Shown: positions 10,868 to 55,278, counted from the stretch's first letter. The stretch: 64,000 nt of DNA from Amoebidium appalachense (GCA_963693365.1 CAVNZM010000006.1:6634001-6698000); one strand, 5' to 3'. Numbers and translations: made by a program. The notes: a model not told the origin generated them from the sequence alone.

Positions 10868-10951
10868 ATAACTTGAGTTTTGTCACTGACGGAAACCGTG
10901 GGTCACTACAATGGAGCAAAACGGGCAGTGATCTCAATGTGGATTTCATGA
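10868..10951 (+). repeat. First unit of array 3, left of the LINE
   Basis: One array 3 unit (GTCACTGACGGAAACCGTGG, AAAACGGGCAGTGA) ending in GTGGATTTCATGA (10939-10951), the left target-site duplication of the LINE. Confidence 0.8.
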
Positions 10952-12594
10952 TTTCTATCAAGGAATATTCGCAAATATCTCTAATATTCATCCTGCCAAT
11001 TTGCTCACTCTTTTTAAAGTTTTTCTTCGTCCGTGTTTGTCGCTTACATATCTATCAAGGAATATTCGCAAATATCTCTAAGATTCATCCTGCCAATTTG
11101 CTCACTCTTTATAAAGTTTTTCTTCGTCCATGTTTCCTGCCGTTGTGAATGGAGTACTGAGTAAGGGATTCAATCTTTCTCGAGGCCTTTTACAGGGCTC
11201 ACTTTTGAGTCCCCTTCTCTTTGATGTCTTTAATGACGACTTAGCGGTAGAAATTTAACAATTTCCAGTTGCCGGCGACTTGTGTCTCCGGCCTTTTTTT
11301 CGCTGATGATATTATCTTAGTCACTCACGATCCTTCTATCATGAATAACATGCTTTCTCGAGTAGATGACTGGTGTTTCCGAAATTTTATGAAAATTGGG
11401 ATAGCTAAATGCGGCACCTTTTCTTCCAATGCACAGTACACTCTGAACAATCAACCTATCCCAATCGTGTCCTCCTATGACTATTTAGGTAATCCTTTCA
11501 CCTCTAAGGGTATCTGGTTTGAGCGTCTTTTGACTTCGCGCATTTCTCGTGCGCGTGGTCGCTTACATATCTATCAAGGAATATTCGCAAATATCTCTAA
11601 TATTCATCCTGCCAATTTGCTTACTCTTTATAAAGTTTTTCTTCGTCCATGTTTCGAATATGGCCTCCCGTTACTCTTGTGTGCCCCTCCACGGCAACAG
11701 CGCGCGGCTCTTCGGGATTTCGATTCCTTTCAGCGTAAATTCATCCAGTTTATTTCTCGAACCTCGCGTAGGCATCCTTTGGCGGCTCCCTTGCTGAGTG
11801 TTTTTGGTCTCCCTCCAGCGCGCCAGCGTATGAATGAATTAGGACTTCGCTTTTGTTTTCATTTGGTTAGGCTTCCTTCTTATCATTCTTTGTTGCAATT
11901 CTTTCCTTTTTTAGCACCTGTTCCCGGCATTTCTAATGTTCGTGCGGGATGTCCTATCCCCAGTCTCTCTCCCATTCCGAGATATCCTTGTAAATACTTA
12001 TCTCCTTTATTTTTCTCTTCTACTAGTTATCAGCAGTATGTTACTTGGTTTCATACTCAACATCCTTTGCTTCATCGTTGTGATAAAGAGTATCATGGTA
12101 GGGCTCTTGAGCCTGTGCTTCTTTTTATATTAGAGACTCGTCTATTTTCTTTACAATTGTTGTGTAAATCATTAGCTACTTATATTTATCGTTCCTCTCG
12201 TAAACCTACCACACTTACCGATTTTGCAATTCTAACCCCTCCTTGTAACATAGCTTGGAAATGTTTATTTTGGCGCTGTAACCTTTGTTTCCATAAATGT
12301 TTGTGCCACTTTTGTGCAGAACCTTATACTCGTGAAGATATATTTATTTATCTCAGATTATTCCGTTAGAAATTAGAAGACTGGCTTATTTAGATAATCC
12401 TGATATTACGTCTATTGACTATCTGTTGAACCACGGTATGTTTAATGAGTTTTCTAGGGTGTATGATTATTTAAGTCGTTATCTCCTCCATATCCGAGAT
12501 TGAGGGCTTTTGTATTTTTCTTCTCCGAGATATCGGTGATATCTCGATGGCTTCTATTTTGCTGAGCATATCAATAAAGTCATTATAAAAAAAA
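10952..12594 (+). mobile_element. 5'-truncated non-LTR retrotransposon (LINE) with 13-bp target duplication
   Basis: GTGGATTTCATGA flanks the element exactly (10939-10951 and 12595-12607) and it ends in an A run after ATCAATAAAGTCATTATA, the signature of target-primed reverse transcription. It encodes reverse transcriptase fragments (see the pseudogene entry). The 5' end is rearranged: a ~90-base segment (TCTATCAAGGAATATTCGCA onward) that belongs at 11570 is repeated at 10954 and 11051, 97 bases apart. The insertion lies inside satellite array 3. Its 3' end is shared with the SINE at 9262-9575. Confidence 0.93.
11156..12369 (+). pseudogene. LINE reverse transcriptase, broken
   Basis: Two frames of one reverse transcriptase. 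11156-11258 encodes the RGLLQGSLLSPLLF motif (QG...LSP block) and ends at a stop. After a frame change, 11290-12369 encodes FADDIIL, the (F/Y)xDD catalytic motif, followed by VSSYDYLGNPFTSKG and a thumb/C-terminal region. The region upstream of the first motif is missing, so the enzyme cannot be active. It resembles the jockey/CR1-like LINE superfamily in layout; I cannot assign a clade. Confidence 0.88.
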
Positions 12595-12607
12595 GTGGAT
12601 TTCATGA

Positions 12608-13065
12608 CTGACCGAACCGTGGCACACCACAATTCAGCAAAACGGGCAGTAAGCATCAACCGACTCCCGTTACTGAAGGAAACCATGCCTCACTACAATT
12701 CATCCAAACGGGCAGTAAGCATCAACGATTTTCGTCGCTGACGGAAACTGTGGGTCTCTACAATTCAGCAAAGTTGGCAGTAAGTATTAACGGTTACCGT
12801 CACCGACGGAAATCGTGGCTCACTATATATCAGCAAAACGGTCAGTAAGCAGGGGTGGCTCACTACAATTCAGCAAAACGGGCAGTAAGCGGGTCACTAC
12901 GATTCTGTAAAAAGGGCAGTGCACGTGAGCATCAAAGATTTTCGTCACTGAGGGAAACGGTGGCTCACTTCAGTTCAGCAAAACGGGCAGTGAACATCAA
13001 CAATTTTCGTCACAGACGGAAACCGTAGCTCATTACAATTCAGCAAAACGGGCAGTGGCCTCAAA
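12608..13065 (+). repeat. Satellite array 3, ~60-66 bp unit, about 7 copies
   Basis: The unit contains CAACGATTTTCGTCACTGAC, GGAAACCGTGGCTCACTACA and ATTCAGCAAAACGGGCAGTA. Some units are shortened (12845-12900). It is interrupted by the LINE at 10952-12594. Confidence 0.88.
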
Positions 13066-14922
13066 GAGAGCCTCGGATAGATAGCTCATTTCCGGGATCG
13101 AATGTGGGGAAATTTCCGAAATTTTCCATTTTTTATTTTTTTTTTGCGAAATGTGCGGACTTTGCAGCCAAAAGGTAGGGAATTGCTCCCCAGATATATG
13201 TACAATAGTGAGCGCGTGGGTAAATCTTTAATCGACCAGTTTGTATATGAGGGGCGGCCGTTTTTCTTAATGTGTGAAGGCTTAATGGAGATGTAACAAA
13301 TACAAAGTTTTCAGATATGTATGCCCTACACCAAACATCACACCCACCAATTAGAACAAACAAGCCCCCAAAAACGCGGTTTGCTCTCGAGCTGTATTCC
13401 TCCAAACATATACATCCAGTTTACCGGGGCCCATACACATTGTCAACATGCCGTAGTGAATGACCTACCAATGTTTACCGTAATGGTTCTTGATTTTATA
13501 CTTATACTTAACTCTGGCGAGTTTCTACTGTTCCAAAAGTATATGGATTTTCTGGACAAAAATGTAACACAGTCTCAGAATGCTGACTAAGATGTACTTA
13601 AAATCAAACCGTTAACAAAAAAGCATATACATATATATATATATATATCCACATACGTTAGGATGTCTTATAAATACATACATTATATCTCCACATAAAA
13701 TTTGTATGATGTAAGTGTAACATCAATTTTACATGTATATCTTGTTGGGTGGAAGTACTGTTGGCCTTGTTGCCGACAACTTATCACAGCTCACACAGTG
13801 TCGTTGATTAACAGAACATTCGATCCCCCAAAAATGTATGTATGTCCGGAAATTTCCAAAATGATTTCATCTCTCGTGAAGGTGGAAATTTCTACCAGTA
13901 GGTTAAGACGGTTCGGGTATGAACAGACACAGGCTTTGCAAATGATATTGGAGGCTAATTTTGAAGCCAGATCTAGAGGGGAAGGGCGGGGGGGGGGGGG
14001 GGGGGGGGGGGAGGGGGGGGGGGTTCCTGGTTTTTTGAACTGGTAACGGTAGGCCCTCACCTTCTAGATAAGCTTAAGTACTGATACACAAACAGATCAG
14101 TGCCTGTCAAGAGGGGTTGGGTGCCGGCCCTAGAAGGTGACTAAAACAATTGAGCTCGAATTTAGTTTATGGAACCGAAAAGATAATATCATGTGGTTTG
14201 AGAGTGGAAGATTTGTGGGGGCAGGCGCGCCAACCTTATTCAATCGTGAATACAATTCACAACCACGGCTAACTTATACAGCTTTACATCGGATTCCCTT
14301 GACAGGCAGTAAACGATAGCCATTTCGTCAACCAAATACTACATGAATATATGCAGAACCGTATAGACTCTTCACAAAAACATGCCTTTCTGCACAAATA
14401 GGATATTTAACAACCAGCTATGTAATGCAGTAAAAAGTCAACAAAACTCAGGAGCAAAACTCGGGTAAGATAACACATCATGAGATCGAGTACCCAGAAT
14501 CATGTGACGGTACCTCATGCAAAGGTTTCTTGCTCTACAGTACACAGTCTTGTAATGAACAATGATCAGTCCATTGTCACCCCCCCCCCCCCCCCCCCCC
14601 CCCCCCCAACACACAAACACACACGTGAAAACACACAACAGCAAGAGCTCATCTCGATCTTCAAAGGGAAGGAATTAAAATAACAAACAAAGCCCCCCCC
14701 CCCCCCCCCCCCCCCTCCCCGGCGCTTCCCACACCCGTACCCGCACGTCTCCCATCCTCACCCATCCACCCTCACACCCACCCCACCACCCACCCCCAAA
14801 ACACACACAAAAAAAAAAAAAAAAAAAAAAAAAAACCACGAAATCGTCTTCATGGTATTCTTGAGACACAAAAACTAAAGCCCAAATGCTTTCACTTGCA
14901 CTCTATCACCACCACCACCACC
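13066..14922. other. Intergenic region downstream of the PPR gene
   Basis: Mostly AT-rich unique sequence with no convincing gene. Contains an (AT)n run at 13632-13648, G tract 13989-14023, C tracts 14580-14607 and 14693-14715, and a poly-A run at 14811-14835. CACCTTCTAG at 14059 and CTAGAAGGTG at 14130 form the ends of a possible ~80-base hairpin element. A segment at 13855-13890 weakly resembles the SINE head. Confidence 0.4.
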
Positions 14923-34701
<19,779 letters not shown>

Positions 34702-35595
34702 GTTGCCTGTTCAATTGATGTGGCTGTATTCTCGTTCCTTATACAGATAAAGCATACAACTAGACGATGTATGTTTGGTTGGCTAAAGAATGTGTGCCGG
34801 AAAAGTAAGCCAAACGTTTTGGCTCACAAAAGAAGATCGCGCCGTTTTGAGTTAGCAAAACGCAGGTAAAGAAAATAAGCCAAAAACGGGTGGGATTGTG
34901 GACGCAATTCTTCCCCTTACTTTCTACTGTTTTTCGACCTGTAATGAATGGTTCCGGAGCAGCCTTACAAAACATGTACTCAAATTTTAGTGACGTTTCA
35001 GGAGGTTCGAAGACGTGATGCCATATGAAACAAAACAAACGTACCTCGCAGTGCTTAGAAATTGATACCGGCCACGGAAACGTGCTAGTAAAGAGGTGCT
35101 AAGTCAAAAGAAAGAAAAATTTACATACACTCAGAATGCCTGGGGGAATCGAACTTCACCGTGAACGTGTTACGTGTACATGTCACGATGCATGCGGCCA
35201 CAGAAGTAATCTACTGTGTGAGTACACACCATCATGCTTTCTCGGTATTGTAATATTTGATTAGAATGACGTCACTACGTGACATTTCATGAACGACTGT
35301 GATGCGCGATAAGCCAATCGGAAATGCTTCTCACAATAGTCTCGCTGAGAGTAAAAAGGAAGAGTAGTAAAAAGGAAGGAAAAAGGGGGCCCTGGTAAAA
35401 AGCCTCGGAGTCGATGCTTATGATGAATGTTTATGGTTCGTGTGTGTAACACTTCATTAGAGCAGGTTTAACGAGTGTATGGTAAATTCATGGTTAATGT
35501 GTGACACTTTAATAGAGCAGGTTGATGTAACATATAACAGGGAAAACTCTTAACAGTTTTCATAAAAACGAGAATGTTGTTGGTTTAGTTATACC
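34702..35595. promoter_or_regulatory. Divergent promoter region between PPR and Pol iota genes
   Basis: 894 bases separate the two start codons, which point away from each other. The region has none of the long G/C or CA tracts that fill the introns. TGACGTCA-type sequence (35267-35275) and an inverted CCAAT box (GATAAGCCAATCGG, 35309-35322) lie 275-330 bases before the Pol iota start. A bidirectional promoter is inferred from the layout; transcription starts are not visible. Confidence 0.6.
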
Positions 35596-45729
<10,134 letters not shown>

Positions 45730-46560
45730 GAGAGTGGGTAATGATGCATGTGTGTGGCTGCCGGCGAGTTATGTTTTTCATACGCTTACAGGCCTGATTA
45801 TGTAGTATCGTTTTCCATACTGTGTGCACATGCGAGGGCACAATTGTCCACGTCAGCAGGACGAGTTAGCACTGCTCAGAATAAATCTGCTTTCTGCAGA
45901 CTCTGATTGGATATTCTTAGAGCAGAATATTCTAGGAGCACAGAATGTTCTGCTTTTTGCAGAGTTTTTTGTGATGTAGAATGATTCTGCTTTATGCAGA
46001 ATAATTCTGCGCCAGACAGAGTATTCTGCTTTTTGCACAATTCATTCATGTTTTTATGTAGAATGATTCTGCGTTACGCAGAATGATTCTGCTTTATGAA
46101 GAATAATCCCGCTCTATGCAGAATTTCGAATTTATTCGTATGTATTTTTATGCAGAATAATTCTGCTTTTTGCAGATTAATTTGCTCATGTGGTTGCCAA
46201 GGCCCTCGTTTGCGCTGCTGGTTGGAGTATACACGTTGCACTCAGTGCCTGTGAGGTCTTCTGTTCTGATTTTGAGTTCCTGCCTTCACTCTAAATCTCC
46301 TTGCATAAATTATCGACCTCAAACGGTTCCCCCGTCACACACTGGGGTCTAACAACTTGTATTTATAGATGAATTTTGATTTCTTGTCTCGGGCCCGTTG
46401 CACTGCAACTCCAGGCGAGTACGGGGGAAACCGATCTGCACATATGGCTCGTGGATACATTTTAGTGGCAGAGCCCAGCTTTAAGCTCATGGATCATGAG
46501 TGGTTTCGATAGGACTACTTATTTGCAGCTCTATTTATGTCATTCTTAAGAATAGCTCTC
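45730..46560. repeat. 3' flank of Pol iota with a palindromic TTCTGC/GCAGAA array
   Basis: 45880-46175 is built from short copies of AGAATGATTCTGCTTTATGC and variants (TTATGCAGAATAATTCTGC), each near-palindromic, so the stretch can fold into many hairpins. AATAAA at 45881 is a possible poly(A) signal for Pol iota. 46180-46560 is unique sequence without a gene. Confidence 0.8.
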
Positions 46561-46783
46561 TCTGCCTCTTTCTCTCCTTCCCTCCCTCCCTCCCTCCATC
46601 CCTCCATCCCTTCCTCCCTCCATGTACTGAGGCTCCCTCCCTCCCTCCTTCCCCGTATCCCTCTCCCCCTCCCTCCCTCCCTCCCTCCCTCCCTGCCTTC
46701 CTCCCTCCCTCCCTTTGTGCATCCCTCCCTCCCTCCCTCCCTCATTCCCCCCTCCCTCCCTCTCTTTCTCCATCCCCCCCCCC

Positions 46784-46832
<49 letters not shown>

Positions 46833-47696
46833 TGTTTGTACTACATGTACATGTGTGTGCGTGTGTGTGTGGCGCTGTTGGAAAACCTGCGAGTCCGGTA
46901 ACCTGCTTTGCATCTGGATCTTGGAGAACTATATAGCCATTCAATGAATTATTATTTACAGGCGTCTCCTTGACGGTATAAGACCGCATAAGCACATTTT
47001 TCGATGACCAAGCTCTTCTCAATTCTCCATGCATGCCGTCACGCGCGACCAACAAACGGTAACAATTCTAATAACGAAAAATACAAAAACTTCGAACAAA
47101 ACTAAGTGGTATTGAAATGTGATCAATGCTGTGTTGCAGATTTTAAGTCATTGAATACGATCTTCCGAACAAAGGGTTCTCTGTCAAAGGCAAGCCTCGG
47201 AGAACGAGAAAAGTTAAGCTCTAGTCTAGGAACGGGAGTGTGTGTATGCATGTCACAGTGTGTGTGTGTGTGTGTGTGTCTGTGGGTGGGTGTGTGTGTG
47301 TGCGCGCGCCCGTCTGCGTGTGTGTACAGTATGTGTGTATAGTATGCACGCGTGTGTGTGCAATCCCCTCCTCCCCTCCTCCCCCTCCCCTCCCCCGCCT
47401 CTGTATCCTCATATCCCCATTTCAGGAGGGTCCACTGCGCACCGTAGTATATACGCACGCGTTAACCATCCCCCTCCCCCCCACCACCACCCCCTGCTTT
47501 CAGCCCCATTCACACTCATATCAGCCCCACCACATGCACCCTCTTTTCCCCCGAGCACAATATTCTAACGACCCTCTCCTCCACCGACCCCCCCCCCCCC
47601 CCCTCCCCCCCCCCCCCCCACCGGCCCACACATGCGCACCCACCCACCCAAACACATGAACTTCCGCCTAAATTGAAACAAACCATTCATTAGCAG

Positions 47697-47732
<36 letters not shown>

Positions 47733-47755
47733 CCCCCCCTCCAAACACCTCTAGA
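46561..47755. repeat. Intergenic (CCCT)n, CT/GT and C tracts
   Basis: (CCCT)n-like 46573-46770, C tract 46777-46794, (CT)n 46793-46816, (GT)n 46816-46835. Then unique sequence, TG-rich 47238-47360, and C tracts at 47588-47618 and 47697-47740. No convincing gene between the two convergent stop codons. Confidence 0.6.
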
Positions 47756-48225
47756 AGTGGATATGATCTCTCATTCCATTATTCTCAGACCGGTCTATAG
47801 AAATACCGTTCTATTATCTGGGCAGACGGGATGTATTCCACTCGTATTCAAGAATACGATCATTGCATTGGGGCGGCGAGTGATCCAGTCAGCCGGCCCC
47901 AGCCAACTGCTGACACATTCAAGCAATTTTATCATCACATCGACAGGATATCTTTAGAATACACAACAATTAACCCCTTATGTACGGTGTCACGATGATA
48001 TATCCGTATATCCGACACTCATCAAAACAATGCTAAAAACACCGTGGTCAAATAAAGGTACATCTGCGAACTCGCATCTTAGAGGCCAGTTATCACTCAT
48101 AAACATTCTTTGCTCATATTTGTACAAGCCATTCATACCACATGTATTAACCTTGCATTAGCAAGGATTAAGAGCTATGTAAGGTAGAATAGAGCAATGG
48201 GATACTCTAGCTTCAGCTCGCGACT
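47756..48225. other. Unique intergenic stretch
   Basis: About 470 bases without repeats or a frame I can defend. It lies between the convergent Pol iota and BTB-WD40 genes. Confidence 0.5.
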
Positions 48226-49535
<1,310 letters not shown>

Positions 49536-51875
49536 CTATAATGCCTGTAGCGAGATCACCACCCCAATCCTGAAAAACGTGGCCAACCCTAGTACCCCCG
49601 GGGGGAGGGGGGGGGGGGGAGGGGGGAGGGGATGCATTCGAATGGCAACCATGGAAGCAAAGACATTGAGAAAAACCACCATGCAAAGACACAGAGTAAG
49701 GGGAAGACTGAGAGGGGGGACTAGAATTAACGAGTGCCATCTCGAATTGCAAAGACATCAAGGAACAAAGGTTCAAAAAAGACTATGTACGCTGTCAGAC
49801 TAACGAACCTTAGACGCCGCCGGCTGAAATCGCTATGGCATGCGACATCAACCTGAGATACTTAGTGTGACGTCATTTCAGATTGAATTTTTCCCGGAAG
49901 TCTGTAGTCTGGCAGGGTATGTAGTCTATCTTGAACCATTAGTCGTTAAAAACATGTACACATATACGAGAGAGGGAGGGAGGGGGAAGGGGAGGGGAGG
50001 GAGGGGGGGGGGGGGGGGGGGGGGGATGCAAACAGTGGTAAGCACGTACCTGTCATGTGACGCACTGACGAGGGTCTTTGAGGGCACATCCACGGCAAGA
50101 CCACTCACCCCGTGCGTGTGCCCCTGCAGCCGGCCAACCACACAGTCCCGTACCATGTCCACCACTACGATCTGGGTGGCGGGGAGGTGGGTGTGTGTGT
50201 GTGGTTGGAATGGCAGTTAACTTCTATATGTCGGAGCCGTGAGAAGCTCAGAATGATCCAATCATATTGTTTATTCGATTGCGCTCGAGGGAGGAAGGGC
50301 AGTGGACGGGCGGATTGGGGGGGGGAAGGGGAGGGGAGGGAGAGCGAGAGATAGAGGGAGGGAGGGTGGGAGGGAGAGAGAGAGAGAGAGAGACACGCGC
50401 GCGCACATCCACACAGACACACATATATTACACAGAGGGAGGGAGGGGGGAAGGGGGGGAGGGGAGGGGGAAGGGAGAGGGAGAGAGAGAAAGCGAGCAA
50501 TTGTGTGTGTGTGTGTGTGTGTGTGTGACATAGACTCATAGAGAAACATATACAACACGCCACGACCTCATGTTGCAGTGATTTAGACACACACACACCT
50601 CGTTTGAGTTATCGGCACAAACAAAGAGACTGTCTGCTGTGGCCACGAAGCAGCTGACCGAGGCCAGGGCCAAACAGTCTATTTTGCGCAAACAGCAGCC
50701 AGTGAGGGGGTCCCACAGCGTGAACTGGTTGATGGTGTCCTGCGCTACACACAGCCGCCCTACCACCTGTGGGGGGGGGGGGGGGGGGGGGAGGGGGGGG
50801 GGGGAGGGGGGGGGGAGGCCGGAGAGGGGGAAGGGGGTTGAGAATGCGAAACACGGAAGAAAGGACATTTCGACGACGAGAAACACCGTGCGGATATATA
50901 CCTGGAAAGGCAAACATGTAAGGGCGGACCATCACCGTTTACCTGCACAAGGCAGAGGGCTAGGTGGAGACGGGTGATGGGGGTAGGGGGAGGGTGTGTG
51001 TGTGTGTGTGCATGGGGGGGGGGGGGGGGGGGTGGGGAGAGGAAAGGGGGGGGGGGGGGGGGGGTGGGAGGGCAAGGGGGGGGGGGGGGGGGGGGGGTGG
51101 GTAAAATGACTGAACGCTAGGCGTATAAATCATAGGTGTAAAAGGTTTTCAGCGACTAACGCCCCACCTGGTTATGCAAGAAAGAAAACACAGAAAATGA
51201 AATATAGTTGAAGCCCACCTTTCATTTGGGGGGGGGGGGGGGGGGGGGAAAGGGGGGGGGGGGGGGGGGGGGGTTTGGGAGAGCGGGGAAGAGAAGGGCG
51301 GCCGGAGGGGGGGGGGGGGGGGGGGGATACGAACGACTGATCATTGAGAGTATTGACAACGGGGTTTGAAATATGCAATGAATAACACCATAGGGACTCC
51401 CCATTACCATGATCTCATCCCCCCTCCCCCCCCCCCCCCCCCCCCCCCCCCCCACACACACACAAACACACAACCCCCCCCCCCCCCCCCCCATCCCCCC
51501 TCTTACCTGCACAGCCATGACAGCATGTGTGTGCTCACACTCCACGGCCAGGCTCATCTGCTGTTTGCCCGTCTTGGCATCCCAGAACCGAACACCCTGC
51601 AAACACAAAACACAACACAAAACAATGGGCATGAGGAATGGGTGGATTTGAAAATCCCGTTCTCCCCCTCCGCCTCCCTCCTCCCTGCTCCCTCCTCTCC
51701 CCCCCACCCCACCCACACACATCCCCTGTGTTTCTCCTGGGGGAAGGTGTCGCAGGCACGTGGAGCCGGCGGGTGGGGGGGGGGGGGGGGAGGGGGGGGG
51801 AGGGGGAGGGAGGGAGGAGGGGGAGGGGGGCAAGGGCCGTGTATGTGTGTGATGTGTGTGTGTGTGTGTGTGCAT

Positions 51876-51921
<46 letters not shown>

Positions 51922-52164
51922 GGAGAAAGAGAGAAGGTTGAGGGAACAGACCTTCTTTGTAGGGGCAGCTATTGTGCCACCGCCAAAAAAGGCTATTCCT
52001 CGAACCAATCGGCCCACATCAAACACCTGCAGGCATTTGCCTGTTTCTACGTCCCACGTACGTAGCAGCTTGTCGGAACCCATGCTGCAGGGGGAGGGGG
52101 GGGGGGGGGGGGGGGGGGGGAGGTTGGTGGTGGTGGTGGTGGTGTGTGTGTGTGTGGGGGGAGG

Positions 52165-52201
<37 letters not shown>

Positions 52202-52976
52202 GTGGGGGGGGGAGTGTTAGAATGTGTTGCAGAGTAATAAGTACACATAAAGGACGGACAACAAACCGTGCAGGTTTTGCAAGGAACACAAAGTGTATGC
52301 ATCGTATTTCGGACCCATTCTCGGGGGGGTTCGAATGAGTTACAGAGTAAGATGCTTTGTATCGCCCACATATGCACCAACCCCCACCAGCACACCCACA
52401 CAATGCAATAGCATCTGTCACGAAAACACACTCCTCAACATCCTCTTTCCCACCACTCCGTCTCCCGCCCCCCCTCTCCTCATACACAAACACAATACCT
52501 TGGTGTCCTATCCGCGAAACAGGCAATAACAAGCAGGCCAACACAAAAAGAAAAATAAAAGAGGAAGAGAGGGGGGGGGGGGGGGGGGTGGAAAAATGAA
52601 ATGCCAAACCCCACTCCCCTCATCAAAAAAAAGGGGGGGGAGGGGGGGGGGGGGGAGGAGGGAGGGGAGGGGGGGGAGGGGGGGGGGGGGGGGGAAATGA
52701 ATAAACCAGGAAAAAATACAGAAGGAGTAGAAGAAGGAAAAAGGAAACAGACGGTAGAATGAAACGACGAGATTTAGAGGCAGGGGAAGACAAGCAAGCA
52801 AGCAAGCAAACAAACAAATGTTAAAAGAAAAGCAAGTACACTTACCTAGCACACAGGGTGGCATGGTCGTTCAATGCCAGCCCAATGATGCCCCCGTCGT
52901 GCCCCCGCAGTACGTGTCTCTGCTGCCCACCAACACGCTCCCACAGGCGCACTGTGTGGTCCTCCCCACCGCTAGA

Positions 52977-53065
<89 letters not shown>

Positions 53066-53463
53066 ACGTGTGCGTGGGGATGGGTGGTTGGGTGGGTGGG
53101 TGAGTGGGTGTGTGTGAGTGCTTGCATGCAAAGAAACGGGGAGACGTGTTGAACGTTGAATGTGTGCAGCTGTGTGTGGGAAATGAACTCATGAACGGGT
53201 ACTGCTTAAACACTCGTGTCGTCACAATCCCCCTTCTCGTCCACGCGTAACATGTGTTCGGCCGCCTTCGATCCAAACCTCCCCACTACACACAGACACA
53301 AACACACGCATGGGCACACACACAGACACACACCACCACCACCACCCCCTACACACACACACACAACCCTCCCCCCCCTCCCCCCCTCCCCCCCCCTTCC
53401 CCTTCCGCACATCCACCCACCCATTCACACACACAGACACGCGCACGCGCGCACGCGCGCGCG

Positions 53464-53506
<43 letters not shown>

Positions 53507-53926
53507 CCACACGAACACATCCACACTCATCCTCTCCCCCGCTCCCCCCCTACACCCACCCAACCTCACACCCAACGTCCCTATCCACCCACCCACCCAT
53601 CCACACACCCAACATTCCCCCCCCCCCCCCCCCCCCCCCCCCCCCACACACACACACCTTGCAATGATCTTTCCCCGCACAGCCGCACATGAAACGTAGT
53701 TTGTGTGTCCGTGCAGTACGTGAAGGCAAGACCGGGTAACAAGGTCAAACACACGCACCTTGCAGTCGAGCGACCCAGTTACTACCGTCCTGTGTGTATG
53801 TGTGTGTGTGTGTGTGTGTACGTGTGTGTGTATGCGTGTGTGTGTGGGGGGGGGGGGTGAGGGGGTGTTGTGTGTGTGAATGTACGTGTGTGTGTATACA
53901 GTGTGTGTGGAGGGGAGGGAAGGGGG

Positions 53927-54004
<78 letters not shown>

Positions 54005-54050
54005 GTGTGCCTTGTGTGTGTCAGTGTGTGTGTGTGTGTGTTGTGTCCAA

Positions 54051-54123
<73 letters not shown>

Positions 54124-55240
54124 CGCGCGCGTTTGTGTGTGTGCAGTGTGTGTGTGTATTCATGTGCATGGTGTTTGGGGTGTGGGGTGTGTGTGTGTTA
54201 TGGGGGGAAAGAGGGGGGGGAGGGGGGGCATTCAATGAGCAACAACATTATCGGTGAATCTACTCCTCGAACTTCATCTCCTATAGCTTGATGCACAGTG
54301 GCAACATAGAACGATTGCAGAGGAGCACAAGTGGAGCAGGCGGGTACAGGACGGGTGGGTTGAGGGGTGGAGAGAAAAAAAGAGGAGGGTGGTGAGGGAG
54401 GGAAGGAGGAAGGAAGGGCGAGAAGGATGGCGGCATGAGGAGAGCAGGAGAGGAAAAGACGCAGAGCGCGGGAATGGGGGCGAGGAGTGGAGAGCGAAGG
54501 AAGGGCATATAGGGAAAGGGAAGGGGGGAGAAGAAGGAAGGGGAGTAAGTAAGAAAGAGAGCGAAACGGGGGGGGGGGGGGGGGGGGGAGTAGGAAAGAC
54601 AGGCACCTACCCCTCGTACATGGTGACACACCACACGGGATAGGGCAGGGTCACAGGTCGGACATCAACTGGGGACTCACCAAGAGCCTCTGTGTGCAAA
54701 ACATGGTTAGGTGTCGCTTAGTTCAAGCATGTATGGTACATGCACAAACACACAACACTAGAAAAAAGGAAAATAACAGAGTAAAGTATGATTGGTACAT
54801 ATGCACAAACACACAAAACCAGAAAAAAGAGGGGAGGGAAAAGAAAAAAAAAAGCAGAATTCTCAACTCACTTAGCTCAATTAGAGCAAGTATGAATGTT
54901 ACGTGCAAACACACAAAACACCAGGGAAAAAGAAAGAATAAATGCAGGGGGAAACGACGTACTTAGCGCAAGTATGAATGACCATACACACACAAACGCA
55001 CACAACACTAGAAAAAAAAGGAAAAGGCAGAGAGCTAACTAACTGGGAACGGGTGTAAAACAAGCGCATAATCAGAAACTATACAAAAGTACAGGCTAGG
55101 GACACGTGAGCTGTGGCCATCATCAAAAGGGGTTCCCAAGCCTTCACAAAAGAACGAATACCGTCCCTCCTAAACTCTCGTGTGTGGTTCCCACTTCTTT
55201 GTTCGAGTAGGTGTGTGTGTGCGTGTGTGTGTGTGTGTTT

Positions 55241-55278
<38 letters not shown>

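Noticed and set aside
54198-54360. Frame with STCAPLQSFYVATVHQAIGDEV as a WD40 exon
   Set aside because: Exons 54611-54689 and 53658-53789 join perfectly in phase across the WD repeat without it.
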